From NCBI GenBank assembly GCA_021781575.1, contig JAJXWP010000025.1, forward strand, positions 1 to 64,000: DNA of 64,000 nucleotides, given 5' to 3'. The notes beneath the pieces are model-generated. The model was not told the origin of the DNA and did not search any database. It worked only from the letters and a program-made list of their open reading frames with translations. This document shows positions 27,378 through 35,951 of the stretch, in pieces. The DNA comes from Pseudomonadota bacterium (GTDB taxonomy: Bacteria > Pseudomonadota > Alphaproteobacteria > Rhodospirillales > Magnetospirillaceae). The translations under genes and the position numbers were made by a program. Within the stretch, counting starts at the first letter, position 1. Every line of letters starts with the position of its first letter.

Positions 27378-27800
27378 ATGAACACCAGCCACTTCAGAGC
27401 GGGCCACGAAACCGGAGCGCCGGAACGCCGCGTCTTTCCCAAAGGAACGACAATCTTCAAGGAAGGCGAGCGGGCGGACGCCGGCTATATCGTGGAAACC
27501 GGCAATGTCCAGATCTTCAAGATGATCGGCGGTCGGCGGGTACTGCTGGGAACCATCGGCCCCTGGGGCATGTTCGGCGAACTGGGGCTGATCGATGACA
27601 GCCCGCGCATGGCCGCCGCCTATACCACAGAAGACACGGTCTGCATGGTGATTTCCAAGCAAGCGGTCGCGCTGATGCTCGACGCCGCGCCGGCCGGCCT
27701 GCGCCTGCTGGTGCAGTCGATGGCGCAGACCATCCGCAAGGCCGGCGACGACTTGGCCGATTCCCGCTTCCAGCTGCTGGAAAAAGCGAAACTGGCGTAG
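27378..27800 (+). CDS. single-domain cyclic nucleotide-binding protein
   Basis: 140 residues. A cNMP-binding beta-barrel (about 18-130) reads RVFPKGTTIFKEGERADAGY, then GMFGELGLIDDSPRMAAAYT, the phosphate-binding-cassette region. There is no C-terminal helix-turn-helix, so unlike CRP it cannot bind DNA itself. The ATG at 27378 follows GAGGCGG and is preferred to the longer frame from 27327. It converges on the hybrid kinase gene 3 bases away. Partner unknown. Confidence 0.85.
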   Translation: MNTSHFRAGHETGAPERRVFPKGTTIFKEGERADAGYIVETGNVQIFKMIGGRRVLLGTIGPWGMFGELGLIDDSPRMAAAYTTEDTVCMVISKQAVALMLDAAPAGLRLLVQSMAQTIRKAGDDLADSRFQLLEKAKLA

Positions 27801-27803
27801 AGT

Positions 27804-29633
27804 TCAGCCGATCAGTTCCTCGACGACTTCGGCAAGCTGGTGACTGGTCACCGGCTTGTAGACGATGCGGAATTCCGGCGCGTCTCCGCCCCCGGTAATG
27901 CTTGCGCCGGTTTCGCCGGTAAGGATGATCCCGGGGACGGGATGGCCGCACAGGGCACGGATTTTTTCGATCGCTTCGATTCCCACCTGGCCGCTGCGCA
28001 GGCGGTAATCGGCGATCAGCAAGGCGGGGCGCCGCAATGCCTGATGCAAGTGGCGGCACGCTTCCTCGGCCGAACCCGCCATGACCACTTCATAGCCCCA
28101 GCCCTGAAACACGCTCTGCAGGCCGAGCAACACCATCGGGTCATCGTCGACGACAACCACCATCCGGCCTGAACCGGCGGACGCCGCCTCGCCCCCCTCC
28201 TCGCGCCCACCATCATCGATCGCTTCCGCCAATCTCGCCGGGACCTCGACGGCGAATACCGAACCCCGGCCCGGTTCCGACTGCACGTCAACGCGATGGC
28301 CGAGGATGGTGGCCAACCTCTGGACGATCGACAGCCCCAAGCCGAGGCCGCGGGCCTTGTCCCGCTCTGGATTGCCAACCTGGTGGAACTCCTCGAATAT
28401 CCATTCCAACTGGTCGGGCGGAATGCCGATGCCGGTGTCGCGAACCTCGATCCGCGCCAGACTGCCGACGAGGGCTGCGCTGATCACGATTTCGCCCTGC
28501 TCGGTGTAGCGCACCGCGTTTTCCACCAGATTGCGCAGCATACGTCCGAGAAGGTTGCGGTCGCTGGCTACCTGAAGCTCCTCGATCGTGCCGAGGCGCA
28601 CTATCAACCCTTTGCTGGCGGCCACCGGGCGGAACGACGCGGCGATCTCCTCGACCATCGTCCGCAGGGCGAAACTGTCGCTCTGCGGACGAATGATGTT
28701 GACGTCGAGGCGCGACACGTCGAGCAGGCTGTCGAGCAGGTTTTTCAGGATGTCGAGGCCACGCTCCAGCATCACCAGGGCGTCGCGGGCCCGGCGGTCC
28801 GCCACATGGTCGTGCAGCGTCCGGCAGAACAGGAACATGGCCTGCATCGGCTGCCGCAAATCGTGGCTGGCGGCGGCAAGAAAACGGGACTTGGCCTGGT
28901 TGGCCCGTTCGGCGGCGGAGCGGGCCTTCTCCAGCGCCGCCTCGGTACGGCGCCGTTCCGCCACTTCCTCCTGCAACTGGCTATTGGCCACTTCCAGGTC
29001 GACGGTCCGCTGGCGGACCTGCTCCTCCATACTGGTCAGCAGCAAGGCGTTCTGCCGGGCCAATTCGACCCGCCGGATCAGGCTCAGGCGATAATTGCGG
29101 CCGATCACCACCATGCAGAGGACGAACAGCAGGACCATCCCCGCCATCGCCAGGCTGGCCCGATCGCCGAAACTGACCAGGCGTGCCTGCAGCGGCAGGA
29201 TGCTCATCGCCAGATACAGATAAAACGAAGGAGGATGGCTGGCCAGCGCGGTCATCGCCCCCGCCGCCATGCCGCCGAGGACAAAGGCCACCAGCAGCAG
29301 CGACAGAGGGTCGCCGGAGCGCACGAACAGGATGGCCGCCGCACCCCACACCATCCCGGAGACGGTCGATCCGAGCGTGAAGCGGCGCCCCCAGACGGCA
29401 AGGTCTGGCTCGGCCGGGCGGCGCGCCGCATACCGGGCCCAAAGCAGGGTGCGGAGCAGACAAACGGTCATCAGCACAGCGCCCCAGATTAGCAGGATCC
29501 GTGGCTCGGCACGCCCCCACAGCGCGGCGACCACCAGGCTGCCGTTGACGGCATTGGCCGCCAGCACCGGGCCCATCTGCTGATACAGCGTCCGGATGCC
29601 GACGGCGGCGGCTGTCGAACTGTTGGACTTCAT
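27804..29633 (-). CDS. membrane hybrid histidine kinase with C-terminal receiver
   Basis: 609 residues. Residues about 15-185 contain five to six membrane helices. A coiled coil follows (190-245), then HisKA with the phospho-His near 255 in AASHDLRQPM, a HATPase domain with GLGLGLSIVQRL (about 360-470), and a C-terminal receiver (about 487-609) with VVVDDDPMVL, Asp in LLIADYRL and ILTGETG. The receiver on the same chain suggests a phosphorelay or phosphate sink. The ATG at 29633 follows GAGGGAATC. No separate response regulator adjoins it, and its stimulus is unknown. Confidence 0.92.
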   Translation of the reverse strand: MKSNSSTAAAVGIRTLYQQMGPVLAANAVNGSLVVAALWGRAEPRILLIWGAVLMTVCLLRTLLWARYAARRPAEPDLAVWGRRFTLGSTVSGMVWGAAAILFVRSGDPLSLLLVAFVLGGMAAGAMTALASHPPSFYLYLAMSILPLQARLVSFGDRASLAMAGMVLLFVLCMVVIGRNYRLSLIRRVELARQNALLLTSMEEQVRQRTVDLEVANSQLQEEVAERRRTEAALEKARSAAERANQAKSRFLAAASHDLRQPMQAMFLFCRTLHDHVADRRARDALVMLERGLDILKNLLDSLLDVSRLDVNIIRPQSDSFALRTMVEEIAASFRPVAASKGLIVRLGTIEELQVASDRNLLGRMLRNLVENAVRYTEQGEIVISAALVGSLARIEVRDTGIGIPPDQLEWIFEEFHQVGNPERDKARGLGLGLSIVQRLATILGHRVDVQSEPGRGSVFAVEVPARLAEAIDDGGREEGGEAASAGSGRMVVVVDDDPMVLLGLQSVFQGWGYEVVMAGSAEEACRHLHQALRRPALLIADYRLRSGQVGIEAIEKIRALCGHPVPGIILTGETGASITGGGDAPEFRIVYKPVTSHQLAEVVEELIG

Positions 29634-29697
29634 GATTCCCTCGGTGGCCGCAAGGGCTGCCCCAACGCAGGATAGATCAAGTCTATAGGCGGAGGCG

Positions 29698-29727
29698 ACG
29701 GCAAACCCTTGCACGGCAAACCCTTGC
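29698..29727. repeat. tandem duplication of 15 bp
   Basis: ACGGCAAACCCTTGC occurs twice head to tail, in the 127-base gap between the divergent hybrid kinase and pyrB starts. It may be a recent slippage event; it sits about 35 bases before the pyrB ATG, so it lies in the leader or promoter. Confidence 0.85.
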
Positions 29728-29760
29728 CGGTTGGCCACCCTGGACATATAGTCTCCGCCC

Positions 29761-30708
29761 ATGACCAACGTCATCTTCCCACACCGGCATCTGCTCGGTA
29801 TAGAGGGCCTGGCTCCACATGAGATCAGCGCCCTTCTCGATTTATCGGACCAGTTCGTCGAGAAGAACCGCTCCACCGACCGCAAAGCCAGCAGCCTGCG
29901 CGGCCAGACGGTGATCAATCTGTTCTTCGAGAACTCGACCCGCACCCGCACCAGCTTCGAACTGGCCGCGAAACGGCTGGGAGCTGACGTCATCAACATG
30001 CAGGTCTCGGCCAGCTCGGTGGCGAAAGGCGAAACCCTGATCGACACGGCGATGACGCTGAACGCCATGCATATCGACGTGCTGGTGGTGCGTCATCCCG
30101 ATTCGGGCGCGGTCAAGCTGCTGTCGGAAAAGGTCAATTGCGCCGTTATCAACGCCGGCGACGGCTGGCACGAACATCCAACCCAGGCGCTGCTCGACGC
30201 CCTGACCATCCGCCGGCGCAAGGGCCGTCTCGGCGGGCTGACCGTGGCCATCTGCGGGGATGTCCTGCACAGCCGCGTCGCCCGTTCCAACATGCACCTG
30301 TTGTCTACCATGGGGGCCCGCGTCCGTCTGGTCGGGCCGCGCACCCTGATGCCGGCAAAGGCGGAAAAGCTGGGCGTCGAGGTATTCACCGACATGGTCG
30401 AAGGCCTGCGCGATGTTGATATCGTGATGATGCTGCGCGTGCAGAACGAACGCATGCGGGGCAATTTCATTCCGTCGATCCGCGAATACTTCCATTTCTT
30501 TGGCCTCGATTACGACAAGCTGTCGGTGGCCAAGCCCGATGCCCTGATCATGCATCCCGGCCCGATGAACCGTGGTGTCGAGATCGACAGCGATCTGGCC
30601 GACGACGTCGAGCGCTCGGTGATCCGCGAGCAGGTCGAGATGGGCGTGGCGGTCCGCATGGCCTGCCTGAAAGTCGCGACGCACAATTTGGCCATGGGGA
30701 ACGCCTGA
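29761..30708 (+). CDS. pyrB: aspartate carbamoyltransferase catalytic subunit
   Basis: 315 residues. It makes carbamoyl-aspartate, the second step of pyrimidine synthesis. The carbamoyl-phosphate loop [18 protein letters not shown] and [12 protein letters not shown] are intact, as are KGETLIDT and the C-terminal [13 protein letters not shown]. No regulatory pyrI follows. pyrC starts one base after the stop, so the pair is one transcriptional unit, and the pairing may be physical as well. Confidence 0.97.
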   Translation: MTNVIFPHRHLLGIEGLAPHEISALLDLSDQFVEKNRSTDRKASSLRGQTVINLFFENSTRTRTSFELAAKRLGADVINMQVSASSVAKGETLIDTAMTLNAMHIDVLVVRHPDSGAVKLLSEKVNCAVINAGDGWHEHPTQALLDALTIRRRKGRLGGLTVAICGDVLHSRVARSNMHLLSTMGARVRLVGPRTLMPAKAEKLGVEVFTDMVEGLRDVDIVMMLRVQNERMRGNFIPSIREYFHFFGLDYDKLSVAKPDALIMHPGPMNRGVEIDSDLADDVERSVIREQVEMGVAVRMACLKVATHNLAMGNA

Positions 30709-30709
30709 C

Positions 30710-32017
30710 ATGTCCGCTCGACCGCCCGGCCGCATCGCTTACGTCAATGCCCGTCTGCTCGACCCGGCCAGCGACCTGGATGCCCGGGGCTCACTGCTGA
30801 CCGACGGCGAAGTCATCGTCGATGTCGGCAGCAACCTGTTTGCCGGCGGCGTGCCTTCCGGTATCGAGGTGATCGACTGCCATGGCGCCTGCTTGGCTCC
30901 CGGCCTGGTCGACATGCGCGTCGAACTGCGCGAGCCCGGCGAGGAGCACAAGGAGACCTTGCGCTCGGCCGGTGAGGCGGCGGTCGCCGGCGGCATCACC
31001 TCGATGGTGTGCCTGCCCAATACCAAACCGGTGATCGACGATGTGGCGACAGTGGAATTTGTCGCTCGCCGGGCCCGCAAGATCGGTCTGGCCAAAGTCT
31101 ACCCCTATGCCGCCGCCACCAAGGGGCTGGAGGGCCAGGAGCTGGCCGAGATCGGCATGCTGGCCGAGGCCGGCGCCCTGGCCTTCACCGACGGCACCAA
31201 AGCCATCCGCAACGCCCAGGTCATGCGCCGCGCGCTGTCCTATGCCGCGACCTTCGGGGTGATCATCGTCCAACACCCCGAGGAACCGAGTCTGGCCGAC
31301 GGTGGCGCCATGAACGAGGGCGAGATGGCCTCCCGCCTGGGGCTGGCGGGGATCACACCAGCCGCCGAGGCGATCATGCTGGAGCGCGACATGCGCCTGG
31401 TGGAGGTCACCGGCGGGCGCTATCACGCCGCCCACCTGTCCACCGCGGAAGGCGTGGCAATCGTCCGCCGGGCCAAGGAACGCGGCCTTCCCGTCACCTG
31501 TGACACCGCTCCGCCCTATTTCGCCCTGAACGAACTGGCGGTCAGCGGCTACCGGACCTTCGCCAAGCTGTCGCCGCCTCTGCGCACCGAAGCCGACCGC
31601 CAGGCGGTGGTGCAGGCCATCGCCGACGGGGTGATCGACGCCATTGCCTCCGACCATGCCCCGCAGGATCAGGATTCCAAGCGCCTGCCCTTCGCCCAGG
31701 CGGCATTCGGCGGCATTGGCCTGGAAACGCTGCTGGCGGTCAGCCTCGAGTTGTTCCACAACGGCCATCTGTCGCTGCTGCAGGTGATCGAGCGCTTGAG
31801 CTGGGCCCCTGCCCGGCTGCTGGGGCTCGGTGCCGGCCGACTGAAGGCCGAGGCTCCGGCTGATCTCGTCGTTTTCGATCCCGAACGGGCTTGGCGGGTC
31901 AACTCGGACAAGATGCGCAGTAAATCGAAAAACTCGCCGTTCGACGGGCGCCCCGTTCAGGGCATGGTGCTGCGCACGGTGGTGGACGGTCGCGCGGTGT
32001 TCACCGCGGATGCCTGA
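30710..32017 (+). CDS. pyrC: dihydroorotase-like protein (class I), metal ligands altered
   Basis: 435 residues of the class I dihydroorotase family: PGLVDMRVELREPGEEHKET, SMVCLPNTKPVID, QHPEE, YHAAHLSTAEG, AIASDHAPQ and SPFDGRPVQGMV. Active family members carry DxHxH after PGL; here it is DMRVE, so both metal-binding His are replaced by Arg and Glu. The later His residues and the DHAPQ Asp remain. Such pseudo-dihydroorotases occur next to pyrB in Pseudomonas and support the transcarbamoylase structurally. Whether this one is active is uncertain. One base separates it from pyrB and it overlaps plsY by 8 bases. Confidence 0.88.
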   Translation: MSARPPGRIAYVNARLLDPASDLDARGSLLTDGEVIVDVGSNLFAGGVPSGIEVIDCHGACLAPGLVDMRVELREPGEEHKETLRSAGEAAVAGGITSMVCLPNTKPVIDDVATVEFVARRARKIGLAKVYPYAAATKGLEGQELAEIGMLAEAGALAFTDGTKAIRNAQVMRRALSYAATFGVIIVQHPEEPSLADGGAMNEGEMASRLGLAGITPAAEAIMLERDMRLVEVTGGRYHAAHLSTAEGVAIVRRAKERGLPVTCDTAPPYFALNELAVSGYRTFAKLSPPLRTEADRQAVVQAIADGVIDAIASDHAPQDQDSKRLPFAQAAFGGIGLETLLAVSLELFHNGHLSLLQVIERLSWAPARLLGLGAGRLKAEAPADLVVFDPERAWRVNSDKMRSKSKNSPFDGRPVQGMVLRTVVDGRAVFTADA

Positions 32018-32597
32018 TCTTCTGGCTGCCGTCCTCGGCTATCTGCTCGGCTCGGTCCCCTTTGGCCTGCTGCTGACCCGGCTGGCGGGCCTGGGCGATA
32101 TTCGTGCCATCGGCTCGGGCAACATCGGCGCCACCAATGTCCTGCGCACCGGCCGCAAGGGCTTGGCGGCGGCAACTCTGCTCCTCGACGGCGGCAAGGG
32201 CGCTGTGGCCGCCGCGATTGCGGCGCAGCTGGCCGGCACCGAAGCCGGACTGATCGCCGGGTTCATGGCGGTGTTGGGCCACAATTTTCCTCTCTGGCTG
32301 AAATTCCAGGGCGGCAAAGGCGTGGCCACTACCCTGGGCGTACTGCTGGTGACCGCCTGGCCGGTCGGCTTGGGCGCCTGCCTGACCTGGCTGCTGGTCG
32401 CCAAGCTGTTCCGCATCTCGTCCCTGGCGGCGCTGGCGGCGCTGGCCCTGTCGCCGCTCTATGCCCTGCTTCTGGCAACGCCGCAACATGCCATGTTGGC
32501 CGCCGGCCTGGCGGTCCTCGGGTTTGTTCGCCACCACGGCAATATTCGACGCCTGCTCAAAGGACAAGAGCCAAAGATCGGCGAAAAAAAGCGTTAG
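32010..32597 (+). CDS. plsY: acyl-phosphate glycerol-3-phosphate acyltransferase
   Basis: 195-residue integral membrane enzyme with about five helices. The PlsY loops are intact: GSGNIGATNVLRTGRKG, GHNFPLWLKFQGGKGVAT and the C-terminal RHHGNIRRLLKG. It transfers an acyl group from acyl-phosphate to glycerol-3-phosphate, the first step of phospholipid synthesis. It overlaps the pyrC end. In related genomes dprA usually follows directly; here the aromatic cluster intervenes. Confidence 0.96.
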   Translation: MPDLLAAVLGYLLGSVPFGLLLTRLAGLGDIRAIGSGNIGATNVLRTGRKGLAAATLLLDGGKGAVAAAIAAQLAGTEAGLIAGFMAVLGHNFPLWLKFQGGKGVATTLGVLLVTAWPVGLGACLTWLLVAKLFRISSLAALAALALSPLYALLLATPQHAMLAAGLAVLGFVRHHGNIRRLLKGQEPKIGEKKR

Positions 32598-32653
32598 CAA
32601 GCTGTCTCCGGGCTTGAGCCAGCTCTCCGCGCGAGGGTGTGGTCGAAAAGCCC

Positions 32654-32690
32654 GAAAAATCGGCGCTGGGCCGCCCCATGCCGATTTTTC
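32654..32690. terminator. bidirectional terminator between plsY and the lipoprotein gene
   Basis: GAAAAATCGGC and GCCGATTTTTC are exact reverse complements, 11 bp, around a 15-base loop. The stem bottom itself supplies a T run on both strands, so it can end plsY (57 bases upstream) and the convergent lipoprotein gene (44 bases away). Confidence 0.8.
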
Positions 32691-32733
32691 CTTCCCCGCT
32701 CGGCAGAATGGCCTGGAATCCGGCTCCAACCGG

Positions 32734-33153
32734 TCAGTTGGGCAGGTTGTTGTTGTCGTAGACGATCTTTGTCTGATTCTTGTCGAACAGGATCGGCTCA
32801 GGCTTGCTGCACAGGATCTTCTTGCTTGAGATCAAGCCGAACAGTTCCTGGCTGACTGGCACTTCCTTGCAAAAATTGACCATGCGGGTCTGGCCGGCCG
32901 GCACGGGAATGCGCACCGATCCTTCGGCCGGCGCCGTCGCCGCCTTCTCGCCGTCGAGATAGACGGACGTGTCGCGCGCCACTTCGTTGGCGACAGTCAG
33001 GCACCAGTCGGGCTGCCCGTTGCAGCTGGCCGCGGCTTCGGGCGTCGCGGGCTCGGGTGCCAGCAAGGAGCACGCCGACATAGTCGAACCGGCGACAAGA
33101 AGGACCGCCACCACCGTTCCTTTAGCCAACGAAATCCTACCGACCTGCTTCAT
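32734..33153 (-). CDS. small putative lipoprotein, unknown function
   Basis: 139 residues. A signal peptide (GTVVAVLLVAGSTMSAC) ends in a plausible lipobox, followed by a Pro/Ala-rich linker (LLAPEPATPEAAAS) and a Cys-containing beta-rich domain of about 100 residues with four Cys (CNGQPDWC, NFCKEV, KKILCSKP). No family recognised. The ATG at 33153 follows GGAG by 9 bases. It is co-oriented with the pca genes, 94 bases after pcaB, but its role there is unclear. Confidence 0.7.
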   Translation of the reverse strand: MKQVGRISLAKGTVVAVLLVAGSTMSACSLLAPEPATPEAAASCNGQPDWCLTVANEVARDTSVYLDGEKAATAPAEGSVRIPVPAGQTRMVNFCKEVPVSQELFGLISSKKILCSKPEPILFDKNQTKIVYDNNNLPN

Positions 33154-33247
33154 TCCCAATGTCTCCATTCCCGCCGTTGCCTGACCCGAACGGCCGGAGT
33201 GTCTTACCACAACAGTTGCTCCAGGCAAACCGCGCCGACACGCCAGA

Positions 33248-34300
33248 TCAGCTCCATTCGACGGCGGACAGGAGATCGGCGGCGATGCGCAGGCCGCCGC
33301 CGGTGGCCAGTACCATCTGTGGCAGAATCATCCACTCCACCATCCAGGCACTCCCGGAGCGCTCGTTCTCGTGGATCAGCGCGCCTTGGAAACCGCCTAC
33401 CAGGGTGGAGTTGAAGCGTCCCAGGGCAACGAGGGCTTCGGCCGCCACGGGATTCGATTTTTCCGGCATCGCCGAGGAGCGCCCGGCGGAGCGTAGCCGC
33501 AGCTCGCCGATTTCGTTCTGCGCCATCAGGGCGATGTCCATGCCAAGCTTGCCCAGGCTTCCGCCGATCAGCGACAGCCAGGAGGCGAACTCGCCCAAGC
33601 CGTCGCGCTCGTTGTGCCAGGCTTGCGGGCTGCGGCCGAGGCCCAGAGCGTCAGCGAGATGATCAGCCACGGCGTCGCCATATGTTGCCAACTCGGCCCT
33701 GTCGCCCACGGCCCCACCCAGTTGCACGACAAAGAGCCGCGGCGCCAATTCGGCCAGCCGCCGCCGATGCCGCAGCAGCGGTTCCCGCCAGCTCGCCACC
33801 TTGCGTGCCAGGAGAACCGGGCGGGCCCGCTGCATCCGCGTGTGCCCCATCAGCGTCCGCCCGCCTTCAGCCGCCGCCAGCTTCTCCAGACGGCCGATCA
33901 CCGCTGCCAGCCGCCGGTCCAGGACCTGGGCCGCGGCATTCAGTCGCATGATCAGGGCTGTGTCGACCACGTCCTGGCTGGTCGCCCCATGATGGACGTA
34001 ACGGGCATGCGGCTCGCCGACAACGGTACGAAGCTGCGCCACCAGGTCGGGCACCACCACCCCGTCGCGCGCCGTAGCGGCGGCAAGCTGCACCATGTCC
34101 GGCCGGAAGCCGGTCACGGCGCGGGAAATCTCGACCGCCGCCGCCGCCGGGATCACCCCCAGCTTTGCTTCCGCCTCGGCCAGGGCCGACTCGAAGGCGA
34201 GCATCGCCGCGAGCTCGGCCTCGGCGGTTAAGCTCGCGGCCAGTTCCGGATCCCCCAGCAAACCGCCAAGGAGCGGATGATCGAACGGCGACAGGCTCAT
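33248..34300 (-). CDS. pcaB: 3-carboxy-cis,cis-muconate cycloisomerase
   Basis: 350 residues of the fumarase/argininosuccinate lyase superfamily. YVHHGATSQDVVDTALIMR, MGHTRMQRARPV and the signature GRSSAMPEKSNPVAAE are present. It converts 3-carboxymuconate to 4-carboxymuconolactone. At 350 residues it is shorter than many PcaB proteins (about 450) because the C-terminal part is reduced, as in several alphaproteobacteria. The ATG overlaps the end of the CoA-transferase B gene as ATGA. It is the last pathway gene of the operon. Confidence 0.93.
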   Translation of the reverse strand: MSLSPFDHPLLGGLLGDPELAASLTAEAELAAMLAFESALAEAEAKLGVIPAAAAVEISRAVTGFRPDMVQLAAATARDGVVVPDLVAQLRTVVGEPHARYVHHGATSQDVVDTALIMRLNAAAQVLDRRLAAVIGRLEKLAAAEGGRTLMGHTRMQRARPVLLARKVASWREPLLRHRRRLAELAPRLFVVQLGGAVGDRAELATYGDAVADHLADALGLGRSPQAWHNERDGLGEFASWLSLIGGSLGKLGMDIALMAQNEIGELRLRSAGRSSAMPEKSNPVAAEALVALGRFNSTLVGGFQGALIHENERSGSAWMVEWMILPQMVLATGGGLRIAADLLSAVEWS

Positions 34301-35082
34301 GCCGCACCCTGGGCCCGATGCGCGGCCTTGGTCCGGGCGTAAAGGTCGCGCAGCGTTTGCAGTTCCAAATGGCTTGGCGGCGGCGTTTCCTCGAGATCGC
34401 CGGCGAAGCGGACCCGCCACCCGCAACTGTCCTGGACCATGGCGCGGCTGACACCGGGATGCAGCGAGCGCACGGTGAACTCCTTGCTGTCGGGATCGGG
34501 CCGCCAAACGGCGAGATCAGTCACAAGAAGTGTCGGACCCTTGGTCGTCAAGCCCAGCTTGCGCCGCGCCTCGCCGCCGGTGCCATGCCCGAAAGAGGTG
34601 ACGAAATCGATGGTCTCAACCATGCCGCGGACCGATTGGCGCATGGTGATGAAGATCTCGCCGCACGAACTGGCGATTTCCGGCGCGCCGCCGCCGCCGG
34701 GCAGCCGGACCTTGGGATGGGTATAGGGGCCGATCACCGTTGTGTTGATATTACCGAAGCGGTCAAGCTGGGCGGCGCCAAGGAACCCGACGGAGATGCG
34801 CCCGCCCTGCAGCCAGTAGCGGAACATTTCGGGCACCGACACGGTGGTCAGCGCGGTCTCGCAAAGCTCGCCGTCGCCGATGGACAGCGGCAGCACCTCG
34901 GGCGCGGTGCCCAGGGTGCCCGATTCGTAGATCAAGGTGATGCCCGGCGCATGGGTCAGGCGGGCAACGTTGCAGGCCGCCGACGGCGCTCCGATGCCGA
35001 CGAAGCAGACGTCGTCGTTGCTCAGCGCCCGCGCCGCGGCGATGGTCATCATCTCGTCGGGGGTGAAATCCATGCCGTTCAT
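34297..35082 (-). CDS. pcaJ: 3-oxoadipate CoA-transferase subunit B (CatJ/GctB type)
   Basis: 261 residues of the glutaconate CoA-transferase-like B family. FVGIGAPSAACNVARLTHAP, ITLIYESGTLGTAPEVLPLS with the family Glu, SVGFLGAAQLDRFGNINTT and LPGGGGAPEIAS are visible. With subunit A it moves CoA from succinyl-CoA to 3-oxoadipate. It belongs to the longer CatI/CatJ type, not the classic 210-230 residue PcaI/PcaJ pair. The ATG overlaps the subunit A stop (ATGA). Confidence 0.88.
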   Translation of the reverse strand: MNGMDFTPDEMMTIAAARALSNDDVCFVGIGAPSAACNVARLTHAPGITLIYESGTLGTAPEVLPLSIGDGELCETALTTVSVPEMFRYWLQGGRISVGFLGAAQLDRFGNINTTVIGPYTHPKVRLPGGGGAPEIASSCGEIFITMRQSVRGMVETIDFVTSFGHGTGGEARRKLGLTTKGPTLLVTDLAVWRPDPDSKEFTVRSLHPGVSRAMVQDSCGWRVRFAGDLEETPPPSHLELQTLRDLYARTKAAHRAQGAA

Positions 35083-35936
35083 CCTTTTGTCCGCAAGGGC
35101 CGGACACGTTCGGCGAACGCCTCGGGCCCGACGTCCAGCACATTGGCCTTCATCCAGCCGAGAAAGCTGTCGCGGTCGGCCGAAACCTTGTCCCATTCCA
35201 GATAGGCAGCGTTGTCGCGCCGGTAATGGCCATGGGCATAGGATGGGTGGGCGCCGCCGGGAACCGGACAGACCGCACTGATGGTCCAATGCGGCAGGAC
35301 GCACAGATTGGGATGAAGGTCGTCGAAGTCGTCCACTACTTCCTCCACCGTCACCAGCACCCGCTTGGCGGCCAGCACAGCCTCTTTCTGCACGCCGACA
35401 ATGCCTTCCACCAGCACGTCACCGCGGCGACTGGCCTTCTGGGCGTGGATGACCGCGACGTCGGGGCGGATTGCCGGCACCGCTGCAAGGATTTCCCCGG
35501 TAAACGGACAGGTCACGGTGCGGATGCTGGGATTGACCTTGCGCAGATCCGACCCGAGATAGCCGCGGAATATTGCGCAGGGCAAACCCGCCGCTCCGGC
35601 CTCATAGGCATTGGCCATCGCCGCATGGGAATGTTCCTCGATCTCCGGCCGGTTGGGCCAGCCGTTCTCCACCGTGTCGCGGAGGCGCCGAAGCAGCCCG
35701 ACGCCCGGGTTGCCGGCGAAGGAGAAGACCAGCTTACGCGCCATTCCCATGCCGATCATCTGGTCATAGATGATATCCGGCGTCATCCTGATCAGCGTCA
35801 GGTCCCTCCGTCCCTGGCGAATGGTTTCGTGCGCCGCGGCCATGGGGATCAAATGAGTGAACCCTTCGAAAGCCACCGCGTTGCCGTCGGCGATCAGTTC
35901 GGCGACGGCATCGCCAAGCGACATTATGCACGTCAT
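35079..35936 (-). CDS. pcaI: 3-oxoadipate CoA-transferase subunit A (CatI/GctA type)
   Basis: 285 residues. MSLGDAVAELIADGNAVAFE, FTHLIPMAAAHETIRQGRRD, FSFAGNPGVGLLRR and CPFTGEILAAVPAIRPDVAV match the alpha family of CoA transferases. The substrate assignment rests on the pathway context. ATG follows GGGAGGGAGAACG. It is 15 bases downstream of pobA, so it is part of the same operon. Confidence 0.88.
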   Translation of the reverse strand: MTCIMSLGDAVAELIADGNAVAFEGFTHLIPMAAAHETIRQGRRDLTLIRMTPDIIYDQMIGMGMARKLVFSFAGNPGVGLLRRLRDTVENGWPNRPEIEEHSHAAMANAYEAGAAGLPCAIFRGYLGSDLRKVNPSIRTVTCPFTGEILAAVPAIRPDVAVIHAQKASRRGDVLVEGIVGVQKEAVLAAKRVLVTVEEVVDDFDDLHPNLCVLPHWTISAVCPVPGGAHPSYAHGHYRRDNAAYLEWDKVSADRDSFLGWMKANVLDVGPEAFAERVRPLRTKG

Positions 35937-35951
35937 CGTTCTCCCTCCCGC

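Noticed and set aside
32001-32729. 242-codon minus-strand open frame
   Set aside because: It is antisense to plsY and spans the terminator hairpin; it has no recognisable domain.
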